Source: an uncultured Treponema sp.
Lineage (GTDB): Bacteria; Spirochaetota; Spirochaetia; Treponematales; Treponemataceae
NCBI GenBank assembly: GCA_944389965.1
Contig: CALXOI010000013.1
Location: 1-32,259 of the forward strand
DNA: 32,259 nt
Direction of reading: 5' to 3'
Shown here: piece after piece, positions 1-6,960 of the stretch
How positions within the stretch are numbered: the stretch's first letter is position 1
Layout of the letters: every line of letters starts with the position of its first letter
Made by a program: the position numbers and the translations under genes
Notes under the pieces: model-generated
Told to the model about the DNA's origin: nothing
What the model saw: only the letters and a program-made list of their open reading frames with translations
Databases searched by the model: none

Positions 1-128
1 GGCACAGTGCCGGAAGCATATGCGGCACACATTGCTGCGGAATACAACTCCGCAACCGGACAAAATTCCGGCTGCGGCAGCTTTACCCGCTGCCGGCAAA
101 GAACTTTCTCCAGACAAAAAAAACAATG
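1..128. repeat. Direct repeat copy 1 (~125 bp)
   Basis: The first ~77 bases recur without change at 272 and the remainder of the unit recurs with scattered differences. The unit contains short dyads: a GGCACAGTGCC palindrome, TGCGGA/TCCGCA around a 7-base loop, and CCGGA/TCCGG. No convincing reading frame runs through both copies. The unit starts at the window edge, so the array may continue upstream. Confidence 0.85.
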
Positions 129-230
129 CCGGAAATATTTCAACATATTGCAGCATACACTGCACAAAATGCAACCCGCAACCGGTTACTGCGCAACTAC
201 AGCGGCACATACAACCGGCTGATTCAAGCC

Positions 231-273
231 CCGGTTCAGGAAACAAAATCGGATCACCTGAACCCTGAACCGG
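231..273. repeat. Inverted repeat between the direct repeats
   Basis: A perfect 10-bp dyad, CCGGTTCAGG (231-240) and CCTGAACCGG (264-273), has a 23-base loop. It lies at the junction just ahead of repeat copy 2. No T-tract follows on either strand, so it is not an obvious terminator. Confidence 0.6.
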
Positions 274-400
274 CACAGTGCCGGAAGCATATGCGGCACA
301 CATTGCTGCGGAATACAACTCCGCAACCGGACAAAATTCCGGCTGCGGGAACTTTACCCGCTGCCGGCAAAAAATTCTTCCCAGACAAAAATGATGCCGC
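272..400. repeat. Direct repeat copy 2 (~125 bp)
   Basis: This is the second copy of the unit at position 1, offset by 271 bases. The first ~77 bases match exactly. After that the copies differ by small substitutions and indels (CAGCTTTACC against GAACTTTACC), and similarity fades near 400. Confidence 0.85.
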
Positions 401-518
401 AGGTTGCGGTTCCGTCAGTTTCGGTGCAAAGCATTTCTTCCGGGCAAAAATGCAACCGGGCCGGTATCCCGGCTGCATCCATCCGAATACGGAACTATGG
501 CTGGCACTCTATAAAAAC

Positions 519-899
519 TCACCGGCAGCCGTGTTCCCCGCAGGAATGCCCACCGGCATCATGATGGTGATTACATTGTCCTGCCGGATTATCCCGCAAA
601 TCCCCGTTCAAATAGAACCGGACTGCGGCTTCTGCAGAACCGGATTGTCCCGCAATAACCTTCATACCACCTGAAGCCAACGCATCCCGGGCACCCTGTC
701 CGATACCCCCGCAGATAACCGTATTGATTCCTCTGTCTGCTAGAAACTGGAATAACGCAGAATGTCCGCTTCCATCAGTTGAAACAACTTCTGTTGAAAC
801 AATCTGTTTTTCTTCCGTTGTTACTATCAGAAATGCCGGTGCCTTACCAAAATGCTGAAATATTTCGTTGTTTTCATACGTGACGGCTATTTTTTCCAT
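519..899 (-). CDS. NifX/NifB-like (dinitrogenase Fe-Mo cofactor family) protein
   Basis: The 126-aa protein fits the small NifX/NafY/NifB C-terminal family (PF02579-like): a beta/alpha fold starting KIAVTYENN, a central GHSALFQFL helix and the CGGIGQGA turn. These proteins bind iron-sulfur or Fe-Mo clusters, but many occur in organisms without nitrogenase and have no assigned role. An odd feature is the C-terminal tail rich in His and Cys (CNHHHDAGGHSCGEHGC), which could bind metal. I start at the ATG at 899, because GGAGG lies 5 bases upstream; the ATG at 911 overlaps that site. mntP lies just upstream on the same strand, so co-transcription is possible. No nif genes are in view, so a role in nitrogen fixation should not be assumed. 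Confidence 0.85.
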   Translation of the reverse strand: MEKIAVTYENNEIFQHFGKAPAFLIVTTEEKQIVSTEVVSTDGSGHSALFQFLADRGINTVICGGIGQGARDALASGGMKVIAGQSGSAEAAVRFYLNGDLRDNPAGQCNHHHDAGGHSCGEHGCR

Positions 900-954
900 A
901 AAAACCTCCATAATTTGTGCAATATATACACAATAAATATAATTTCCGGTACTT

Positions 955-1527
955 TTACATTCCGGATAAGTGCGACACTAATATTTTTATCCCGATTCCG
1001 ATTAAAATGCATCCGCCAAGAATTTCTGCCTTGTCATTCAAAATAGTTCCAAACCGGCGGCCGATAAATACGGCGGGAAAACAACACAGCGCGGTAATTC
1101 CACCGATAGTCAGTGCAGAAACAAGGATATCTGCATTGACTGCAGACAATGTAATTCCCACCGCCAAAGCATCTATGCTGGTGGCAACTCCCTGCAGTAA
1201 CAGCTGTTTTACAGTCAATCCGTTTCCTGCAGGACATGATTCCCCTGCAGGATCAGGCTGCAATGCAGCATAAATCATTTTTCCCCCAAGAAACGCCAAA
1301 AGCACAAATCCAATCCAGTGGTCGACAGATTGTATAACATCATAAAAAAACATTCCGCACCAGAATCCTATAACCGGCATAACTGCCTGAAAGACTCCGA
1401 ACGTAAGCGCTATAATTGCCGGCTGACGGAAGCGGAATTGTTTCATACACATGCCGTCTGTAACAGATACCGCAAAAGCATCCATCGCAAGTCCGACGGC
1501 CAACAGACACAACTCTAAAAAAAACAT
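955..1527 (-). CDS. mntP: Manganese efflux pump MntP
   Basis: The 190-aa protein matches the MntP/YebN family in length and pattern. It has six hydrophobic segments in two related halves, with the signature LAVGLAMDAFAVSV at residues 10-23 and its counterpart GVATSIDALAVGITL in the second half. The conserved Asp in each motif is expected in the metal path. The family exports Mn2+ across the inner membrane and protects against Mn excess. The start is fixed by the family N-terminus rather than by ribosome binding, since no clear Shine-Dalgarno is seen. A terminator hairpin lies between this gene and the CBM48 gene upstream, leaving only ~17 bases before the ATG. I do not recognise a Mn-sensing yybP-ykoY riboswitch in the short leader. 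The NifX-like gene follows after ~55 bases. Confidence 0.93.
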   Translation of the reverse strand: MFFLELCLLAVGLAMDAFAVSVTDGMCMKQFRFRQPAIIALTFGVFQAVMPVIGFWCGMFFYDVIQSVDHWIGFVLLAFLGGKMIYAALQPDPAGESCPAGNGLTVKQLLLQGVATSIDALAVGITLSAVNADILVSALTIGGITALCCFPAVFIGRRFGTILNDKAEILGGCILIGIGIKILVSHLSGM

Positions 1528-1544
1528 TATGTTACCATATACAG

Positions 1545-1582
1545 ATAATAAAACCCCTCTTATACATTGTATAAAGAGGGGT
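1545..1582 (-). terminator. Rho-independent terminator between the CBM48 gene and mntP
   Basis: Read on the minus strand, an ACCCCTCTT-type stem (1553-1582, one bulge, AT-rich loop) is followed by TTTTATTATC. It sits ~23 bases after the CBM48 stop and ~26 bases before the mntP start, so it could end the upstream transcript or reduce read-through into mntP. Confidence 0.75.
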
Positions 1583-1604
1583 ACTCACTAAAAGAACACA
1601 GTCA

Positions 1605-1919
1605 TCAGACAATTACAACGCTGTTATCTGTGTTGGAAAACGGAGCCGGAATATATTTATCCGCAGCCCAGTCATTTTCCCACCGTTTACCGTCGAGCAA
1701 ATATCTGAACTGATATTCCCGTCCGGTTTCCAGAGTCAACGTTACCGTAAAACTTCCATTTTTCTGTTTTTTCATCGGTGTATCAACGCTGCTCCAACTG
1801 TTAAAATCTCCGGCAAGCCACACTTTTTCTGCTCCACCGGCTGCCTCAGCAGACAACTCAAATTTAACTCTGCAAGTTTTCTGTGACTTTGTCTTTGGAT
1901 ACGTTTTAGTTAATGCCAT
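1605..1919 (-). CDS. Stand-alone CBM48 / glycogen-binding domain protein
   Basis: The 104-aa protein is essentially one early-set (AMPK-beta/isoamylase N-terminal type, CBM48) domain. It shows the hallmark VWLAGDFNSW near residues 33-42, then YQFRYLLDGKRWENDW and a strand ending NTDNSVVIV. Such domains bind alpha-glucans and are usually fused to branching or debranching enzymes. Here there is no catalytic partner in the chain or next to it, so the target is unknown; glycogen binding or recruitment of a partner is inference. There is no signal peptide, so it is probably cytoplasmic. GGGAGG precedes the ATG at a good distance. The gene is divergent from metK across ~150 AT-rich bases and ends at a terminator. 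Confidence 0.88.
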   Translation of the reverse strand: MALTKTYPKTKSQKTCRVKFELSAEAAGGAEKVWLAGDFNSWSSVDTPMKKQKNGSFTVTLTLETGREYQFRYLLDGKRWENDWAADKYIPAPFSNTDNSVVIV

Positions 1920-2073
1920 ACAATCCTCCCGCTGGAATTCTCTAAAATGCAGTTTGCTGCTTCGTTATCTGCGATAGAGTATACTATATTTTAGTTATAT
2001 GGTATAGTCTTTATGATTTTTATTATTAACTTTTTTCAAGTTGATTTCTATAATTTTCCAGAAGGAGTTTGTA

Positions 2074-3243
2074 ATGGATAAAAATACATATTTGTTTACA
2101 TCAGAATCTGTAGGAGAAGGTCATCCTGACAAACTCTGCGACCAAATATCCGATGCAGTACTGGATGAATGTCTCCGTAACGATCCAGAAAGCCATGTTG
2201 CCTGCGAAACATTCGCGTCCACTGCACTGGTTCTGATCGGTGGAGAAATCACCACAAATACCTTTGTGGATGTACAACAAATTGCCCGGGATATTGCCCG
2301 GGATATCGGCTACACCGATGCTGACTTTGGCCTTGACTGTGATTCCATGGCTGTATTGAATATGATTCATGCACAATCCCCGGATATCAATCAAGGTGTA
2401 ACCGGAAACGGACTGAATGAATACAAGGGTATGCAAGGTGCCGGCGACCAGGGAATGATGTTCGGCTTTGCCTGTTCAGAAACACCGGAATTTATGCCGG
2501 CACCCATCATGTATGCCCATACATTACTCCGGCAAGCCGCCCTGTTACGGAAAAACGGAACATTAAACTGGCTGCGCCCGGATGCAAAAAGCCAGGTTAC
2601 GGTTGAGTATGACGGACACAAACCTGTCCACATTGATACCGTTGTCATTTCCCACCAGCACAATCCTGATGTTTCATACACAACCATTAAAGAAGGAATA
2701 ATAGAAGAAATCATCAAACCGGTTCTTGAGCAGACAGGTTTGATGGACAATAAAACAAAGTTTTATATCAATCCGACAGGGAGGTTTGTTGTCGGGGGGC
2801 CTTGCGGTGACACCGGGCTGACCGGGCGGAAAATTATCGTAGACACATACGGTGGAATGGGACGCCATGGAGGCGGTTGTTTCTCAGGTAAAGATCCATC
2901 CAAAGTTGACCGGTCTGCTGCATACATGGCCCGGTACATTGCGAAAAACATTGTTGCAGCCGGATTAGCAGAACGGTGCGAAATACAACTGGCATACGCT
3001 ATCGGAGTTCCGTTTCCGGTGTCTGTTATGGCAGAAACTTTTGGGACAGGAATTGTTCCCGATGCCATTATTGCAGAAGCTGTGGAAAAAGTCTTTGACT
3101 GTACACCTGCAGGTATTACCGCCCGGCTTGATTTGAAGAAACCTATATACAAAGCGACTGCCGCGTACGGTCATTTCGGCCGGCCGGAATTCACTTGGGA
3201 AAAGACGGATAGAATCGATGAGCTCAAAAAAGCAATCCGGTGA
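2074..3243 (+). CDS. metK: S-adenosylmethionine synthetase
   Basis: MetK makes S-adenosylmethionine from ATP and methionine. The 389-aa length is typical. Conserved parts are in order: [19 protein letters not shown] at the N-terminus, [12 protein letters not shown] (ATP/methionine site), [20 protein letters not shown] (phosphate loop) and [16 protein letters not shown]. The Cys in [10 protein letters not shown] replaces the more usual Ala. The frame is open upstream to a TTG at 2041, but I choose the ATG at 2074 because AGAAGGAG lies 7 bases before it and the family N-terminus begins here. Upstream is a short AT-rich region shared with the CBM48 gene; I recognise no SAM riboswitch. nth begins inside the last 26 bases, so the two are probably co-transcribed. 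Confidence 0.97.
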   Translation: MDKNTYLFTSESVGEGHPDKLCDQISDAVLDECLRNDPESHVACETFASTALVLIGGEITTNTFVDVQQIARDIARDIGYTDADFGLDCDSMAVLNMIHAQSPDINQGVTGNGLNEYKGMQGAGDQGMMFGFACSETPEFMPAPIMYAHTLLRQAALLRKNGTLNWLRPDAKSQVTVEYDGHKPVHIDTVVISHQHNPDVSYTTIKEGIIEEIIKPVLEQTGLMDNKTKFYINPTGRFVVGGPCGDTGLTGRKIIVDTYGGMGRHGGGCFSGKDPSKVDRSAAYMARYIAKNIVAAGLAERCEIQLAYAIGVPFPVSVMAETFGTGIVPDAIIAEAVEKVFDCTPAGITARLDLKKPIYKATAAYGHFGRPEFTWEKTDRIDELKKAIR

Positions 3244-3937
3244 CACCGGAACCTGTTCCGGAAACAGCATCCGCCTGTTGAATTCACAACAGATTACTGC
3301 ACTGTTTGAACGTTTCAAAAAAGCAAATCCGGAACCTGCCACAGAACTTTCTGCACCGAATCCGTATACATTGCTTGTTTCCGTAGTTTTGTCCGCACAA
3401 GCAACAGATAAAAGCGTAAACAAAGCAACGTCGCCGTTATACCAGATAGTTGATACACCCCAGAAAATGCTGGAACTGGGAGAAGAAGGGCTAATCAGTT
3501 ATATAAAATCAATCGGTTTATACCGGGCAAAGGCAAAAAACATTATCGGTCTCAGCCGGATGCTTATAAACAACTACAATGGACAGCTTCCCCGTACCCG
3601 GGAAGAACTACAAAAACTTCCCGGCGTAGGCCGTAAAACAGCAAACGTCATTTTGAACATAGTATACGGAGAACCGGTAATGCCGGTAGATACACATTTA
3701 CTGCGTATCAGCCCCCGGCTTGGGCTTTCTGCCGGAACAACACCGGAAGCAGTGGAAAAAGATTTAACGACGGTTATTCCACCGGAGTATATGAAACATG
3801 CACACCATTGGCTTATATTACATGGCAGATATATCTGCACAGCCCGTTCGCCTAAATGCGGCATATGCCCGGTAGCAGATATATGTATGCACAATAATCT
3901 TACTGAAAAAGAGAACTCTCATGTCAACAATTCTTAA
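3218..3937 (+). CDS. nth: Endonuclease III (DNA glycosylase/AP lyase)
   Basis: This is a HhH-GPD base-excision repair enzyme that removes oxidised pyrimidines and cuts abasic sites. The helix-hairpin-helix [11 protein letters not shown] carries the catalytic Lys, the following [10 protein letters not shown] supplies the catalytic Asp, and the C-terminus has the [4Fe-4S] ligand pattern C-x6-C-x2-C-x5-C ([17 protein letters not shown]). At 239 aa it is ~25 residues longer than the E. coli enzyme. The extra residues are mostly at the N-terminus, which overlaps metK by 26 bases. A TTG at 3279 would give a family-length protein starting at NSQQITALF, so the true start is uncertain. The 3' end overlaps mscS by 17 bases, suggesting translational coupling. 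Confidence 0.95.
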   Translation: MSSKKQSGDTGTCSGNSIRLLNSQQITALFERFKKANPEPATELSAPNPYTLLVSVVLSAQATDKSVNKATSPLYQIVDTPQKMLELGEEGLISYIKSIGLYRAKAKNIIGLSRMLINNYNGQLPRTREELQKLPGVGRKTANVILNIVYGEPVMPVDTHLLRISPRLGLSAGTTPEAVEKDLTTVIPPEYMKHAHHWLILHGRYICTARSPKCGICPVADICMHNNLTEKENSHVNNS

Positions 3938-4715
3938 AACTTATTTTACTGATGATCTTATCCGCAAAATAATTACAACTATCCTCGGACTGATAGTATT
4001 TACCGTTATTTATCTTATTATCAACAGAATTTTAAAACGGGTAACGAAACAAAAACTAAAACCGCAAACCGCCATAATACTGCAAAAAGTATTCAAATAT
4101 CTCTATTATACGCTGGCTGTCATTTATATATTGGGAATTTTTGACATCAAGGTCACTGCATTATTTGGTGCCGCAGGAATTGCCGGTGTCGCAATTGGTT
4201 TTGCAGCCCAAACATCATTCAGTAATATTATCAGCGGTTTTTTTGTTCTTACAGAACACTCTCTAAAAATCGGTGACTACATTACTGTTGACGATGTATC
4301 CGGTACAGTAGATTCCATTGATATGCTTTCTATTAAATTAAAGACACCGGATCATCAGATGGTCCGCATTCCGAATGAAACGATATTAAAAGCAAATCTA
4401 CACAATACATCATATTTCCCAACCAGACGACTGAACGTAACCGTTTCCGTATCGTATAATACAGATTTACAGTTTGCATTGGATACATTGGCAACAGTTC
4501 CGGCAAAATGTCCATTAGTACTCACTGATCCTGCCCCGATTATTTTTTACGACGGCTTCGGTGATTCCGGTATAAATCTGGTACTTGGTGTCTGGTTGAA
4601 TAACAGCGATTTAATTGCCGTTAAAAACCAGGTGTTTATTGCAATCAAAAAGACTTTTGATGATGCAGGTATTGAAATTCCATTCCCCCAGATTGATATA
4701 CATACAAGAGATTAA
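3921..4715 (+). CDS. mscS: Small-conductance mechanosensitive channel (MscS family)
   Basis: The 264-aa protein has three N-terminal membrane segments. The third is the Gly/Ala-rich pore helix typical of MscS (LFGAAGIAGVAIGFAAQTSF), followed by the beta domain (FFVLTEHSLKIGDYITV, then GTVDSIDMLSIKLKTPDHQ and VRIPNETIL) and an alpha/beta C-terminal domain. The family forms a heptameric inner-membrane channel that releases solutes during hypo-osmotic shock. It is slightly shorter than E. coli MscS. The start overlaps the end of nth and the Shine-Dalgarno is weak (AGAGA), which fits coupled translation. No clear terminator follows. Confidence 0.94.
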   Translation: MSTILKTYFTDDLIRKIITTILGLIVFTVIYLIINRILKRVTKQKLKPQTAIILQKVFKYLYYTLAVIYILGIFDIKVTALFGAAGIAGVAIGFAAQTSFSNIISGFFVLTEHSLKIGDYITVDDVSGTVDSIDMLSIKLKTPDHQMVRIPNETILKANLHNTSYFPTRRLNVTVSVSYNTDLQFALDTLATVPAKCPLVLTDPAPIIFYDGFGDSGINLVLGVWLNNSDLIAVKNQVFIAIKKTFDDAGIEIPFPQIDIHTRD

Positions 4716-4816
4716 TTCCGTATCAGCCATATACAGGCAGCATAATTATATCACATCAAGAAACCCGTCCGGGAAAATTCACTGAAACCGTAATCCCAAT
4801 CCGTATATGTTTTATC

Positions 4817-4846
4817 TTGCCCTATCGGATAGATTTGTATTATACT
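4817..4846 (+). promoter_or_regulatory. Sigma70-type promoter of the GerMN gene (leaderless geometry)
   Basis: TTGCCC (4817-4822), an 18-base spacer and TATACT (4841-4846). Exactly 6 bases separate the -10 from the ATG at 4853, so the expected +1 is the A of the start codon. No Shine-Dalgarno is present. Confidence 0.7.
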
Positions 4847-4852
4847 GCCGGT

Positions 4853-5680
4853 ATGGCTCAACAAAAAAACAAGGCAGGCATCGCTGTCGCCGCATGGATT
4901 TTAATCGCCCTCGTTTTACTTATTGTGTTTCTTATTAAGCAGGATGATATTTTACGGACATTGAAAGAAACCGGCTTTTTCACTCATACAATTGGAAAGG
5001 AGCCTGATTTTATAGAACAATACGAACCGGAAGAAAACTTTGCAGAAGCGAATGAATCTGAACCCGGTTACAATGAAGTAATAATAGCTGACTCGGAACA
5101 ACCGGTTCAGGAAACATCCCCACAGCTTTCAGAACAAAAGGAATCCGTATCCAACCCACAGGAAGAAAATCCTCCCGTTGCAGAAGAACAGCAGGAAATA
5201 AACGCCAGTACCCCGCCGGAAGCGGTACAGGAACCAGAGCCGGCAGCAGTACCGCCGTCAACCACAGCGAAATTGTATTTTGTATCAATCGGCAATGACG
5301 GAACCGTTTCCCGGCAGGAAAGTGTCAGAACATTACAAAAAACTGATTCTCCGCTTACAACCGCAATTATGGCGCTGTTGACGGGACCGAATCTGGAAGA
5401 AACCGGGCACGGTTATATGTCACTGATACCGGAAGGAACCCGGTTACTGTCAGCAAAAGTAAGCAACAAAACCGCAACGTTAAATTTCAGCGAAGACTTT
5501 GAATTCAACCGTTATGGTGTTGAAGGATATATCGGCCAGCTTATGCAGGTTGTTTATACGGCAACCGCTTTTCCCACCGTTGATAACGTACAATTTTTAG
5601 TGGAAGGACAAAAGAAAGATTATATTGGCAGCGAAGGTGTCTGGATAGGTTCCCCCTTATCCCAGAGCAGCTTTAAATAA
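4853..5680 (+). CDS. Membrane-anchored GerMN-domain protein
   Basis: The 275-aa protein has a short basic N-terminus, one membrane segment at about residues 10-29 (AVAAWILIALVLLIVFLIK), a long acidic Glu/Pro/Gln-rich linker (~55-135) and a C-terminal GerMN domain from about residue 140 (AKLYFVSIGNDG, then TTAIMALLTGPN, IPEGTRLLSAKV and LNFSEDFEF). GerMN was named from spore germination proteins, but anchored forms occur in non-sporulating bacteria, where a cell-envelope role is suspected and not proven. The frame is open upstream to the TTG at 4817, but that codon is the -35 element; the ATG at 4853 lies at the expected +1 and lacks a ribosome site. It converges with the exported protein gene at 5851. 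Confidence 0.88.
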   Translation: MAQQKNKAGIAVAAWILIALVLLIVFLIKQDDILRTLKETGFFTHTIGKEPDFIEQYEPEENFAEANESEPGYNEVIIADSEQPVQETSPQLSEQKESVSNPQEENPPVAEEQQEINASTPPEAVQEPEPAAVPPSTTAKLYFVSIGNDGTVSRQESVRTLQKTDSPLTTAIMALLTGPNLEETGHGYMSLIPEGTRLLSAKVSNKTATLNFSEDFEFNRYGVEGYIGQLMQVVYTATAFPTVDNVQFLVEGQKKDYIGSEGVWIGSPLSQSSFK

Positions 5681-5767
5681 ACCGCAGCAATATGTATGTA
5701 CCGCACGGGCAATATGTATATCCCGCTTTTTTCACTGACAATTTTTCTATGGGCATCGAATTCAATC

Positions 5768-5798
5768 CGCTGCCGGAATCGGATCTCCGGCAGCGTTT
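5768..5798 (+). terminator. Hairpin terminator between convergent genes
   Basis: A perfect 10-bp GC-rich stem, CGCTGCCGGA (5768-5777) and TCCGGCAGCG (5786-5795), has an 8-base loop and is followed on the plus strand by TTTG. The T-tract is short, so it may be a modest terminator for the GerMN gene or act in both directions. Confidence 0.6.
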
Positions 5799-5850
5799 GA
5801 GTTGAAAATAACGGCGCCTGAGTAACCACCCTGCCCCGCATTGCTTTACT

Positions 5851-6945
5851 TTACGGCTGGTAACTTTCCAGCAACACATCAAAGTAGTGGCGGTTTGCCT
5901 TATATGCATTATCAAATACGGTCAGACTCAGCACATTCCAGCTTCCGTCAGCTTTTTTATGCAGAATTTTAAAATCCCGGGAAATCGCATTGCTTTCCGG
6001 CATATAATATAATATTTCCACCGACAGAGAATCCTCTGTCCTGGTTACCACTCTGTTCCGCCAGTCGGAATATGTACCGGTTGAACCAAGACAAAAATTC
6101 CGGCTATATACATCAAAAATTTCCGATATGTCTCCTGTAGCAGAAAAATCAGACATTACCAGTAAAGCGGCATCACCCAGCATGAACATATTATCAGCAG
6201 CCTGGGACCACTGCGGATCTAACAATACCTGCTGGCTGTTGAACCTGACCTGAATAGACGGCTCTGCCTGCTGCGTTCTAAAATTCCGCTCTTTATCAAC
6301 CAGAGGAACCGGAAAACCTTTGAAATCAGAAAATGAAGTGTCATCAGATGATGCCAGTGCACCTACCGATACCAGTTCAAACAGCATGGCTCCATCGGCG
6401 GCTTTTATTGACTGCAACCCGAATACAGGAACAGCAGAAGAATAGGTCATCAGCACACTCCCGCCGAACTGGAGAAATTCATCCCGGACTTCAACCGGTT
6501 CGGCTACCGGTACTTCGTACAGCTGGCGGCGGCGGGCAGACAGTTCATACACTAAATCATGCATATAATTGACGATTTCAGTATCACTGCTACTCAACGT
6601 AGTTATAAACTTTTCTCCGGTCATATCAGTGTAGTTGACCCCGGTATTAACAGTGAACAGCAGCTCGATAGAATTCGGAACTCCGGTTGTCTGCCCGCTG
6701 CTCCCAATACCTGGCAATGGTTGGGCCGGGGAAAAATACCGCATTGCGTATGTTCCCTCATCATAATACAGAAACCCGATATATGCTTCATATTGGAACG
6801 AATAATCCCGGTAATATACATATTGACCGGAAACATCCGGCAGCTGTGAATTAATTCCGGGAAAAGCAGGTACCGGACTCACTGAAAAACACAGGAAAGC
6901 TGCCGATACACAAAAAAATGTACAAAATTTCCGGACGACATTCAT
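5851..6945 (-). CDS. Exported protein of unknown function, downstream of proS
   Basis: I do not recognise a named family. The 364-aa protein starts with a signal peptide: basic MNVVRKF, a hydrophobic core to about residue 23, then a likely cleavage near VPAFPG. The mature part is mixed alpha/beta with many Tyr and Phe residues and no further membrane segment, suggesting a periplasmic or surface location. No catalytic motif is evident. A short mid-protein segment around residues 135-150 is charged (YELSARRRQLYEVPVAEPVE). GAGG precedes the ATG by 8 bases. The gene starts 15 bases after proS, so the two very likely share a transcript, though no functional link follows from that. Confidence 0.8.
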   Translation of the reverse strand: MNVVRKFCTFFCVSAAFLCFSVSPVPAFPGINSQLPDVSGQYVYYRDYSFQYEAYIGFLYYDEGTYAMRYFSPAQPLPGIGSSGQTTGVPNSIELLFTVNTGVNYTDMTGEKFITTLSSSDTEIVNYMHDLVYELSARRRQLYEVPVAEPVEVRDEFLQFGGSVLMTYSSAVPVFGLQSIKAADGAMLFELVSVGALASSDDTSFSDFKGFPVPLVDKERNFRTQQAEPSIQVRFNSQQVLLDPQWSQAADNMFMLGDAALLVMSDFSATGDISEIFDVYSRNFCLGSTGTYSDWRNRVVTRTEDSLSVEILYYMPESNAISRDFKILHKKADGSWNVLSLTVFDNAYKANRHYFDVLLESYQP

Positions 6946-6960
6946 AGTAGCAACCTCGGA

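Larger units (their letters stand above)
1..518. other. Gene-free repeat-bearing region
   Basis: Short frames exist on both strands, but none has a good start site, a recognisable domain or conserved phase between the two repeat copies. I see only the two direct repeats and several dyads here. The dense TGCGG/CCGGCA motifs resemble intergenic repeat DNA rather than a gene. Confidence 0.6.

Noticed and set aside
1-400. CRISPR array
   Set aside because: Only two long, partly diverged copies with a ~145-base spacer; no short regular repeats and no cas genes.
126-674. 182-codon plus-strand frame over the repeat region
   Set aside because: It overlaps the well-supported NifX-like gene, lacks a ribosome site and its phase is not kept between repeat copies.
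1985-2073. SAM riboswitch ahead of metK
   Set aside because: The leader is short and AT-rich and none of the known SAM-motif helices could be drawn.
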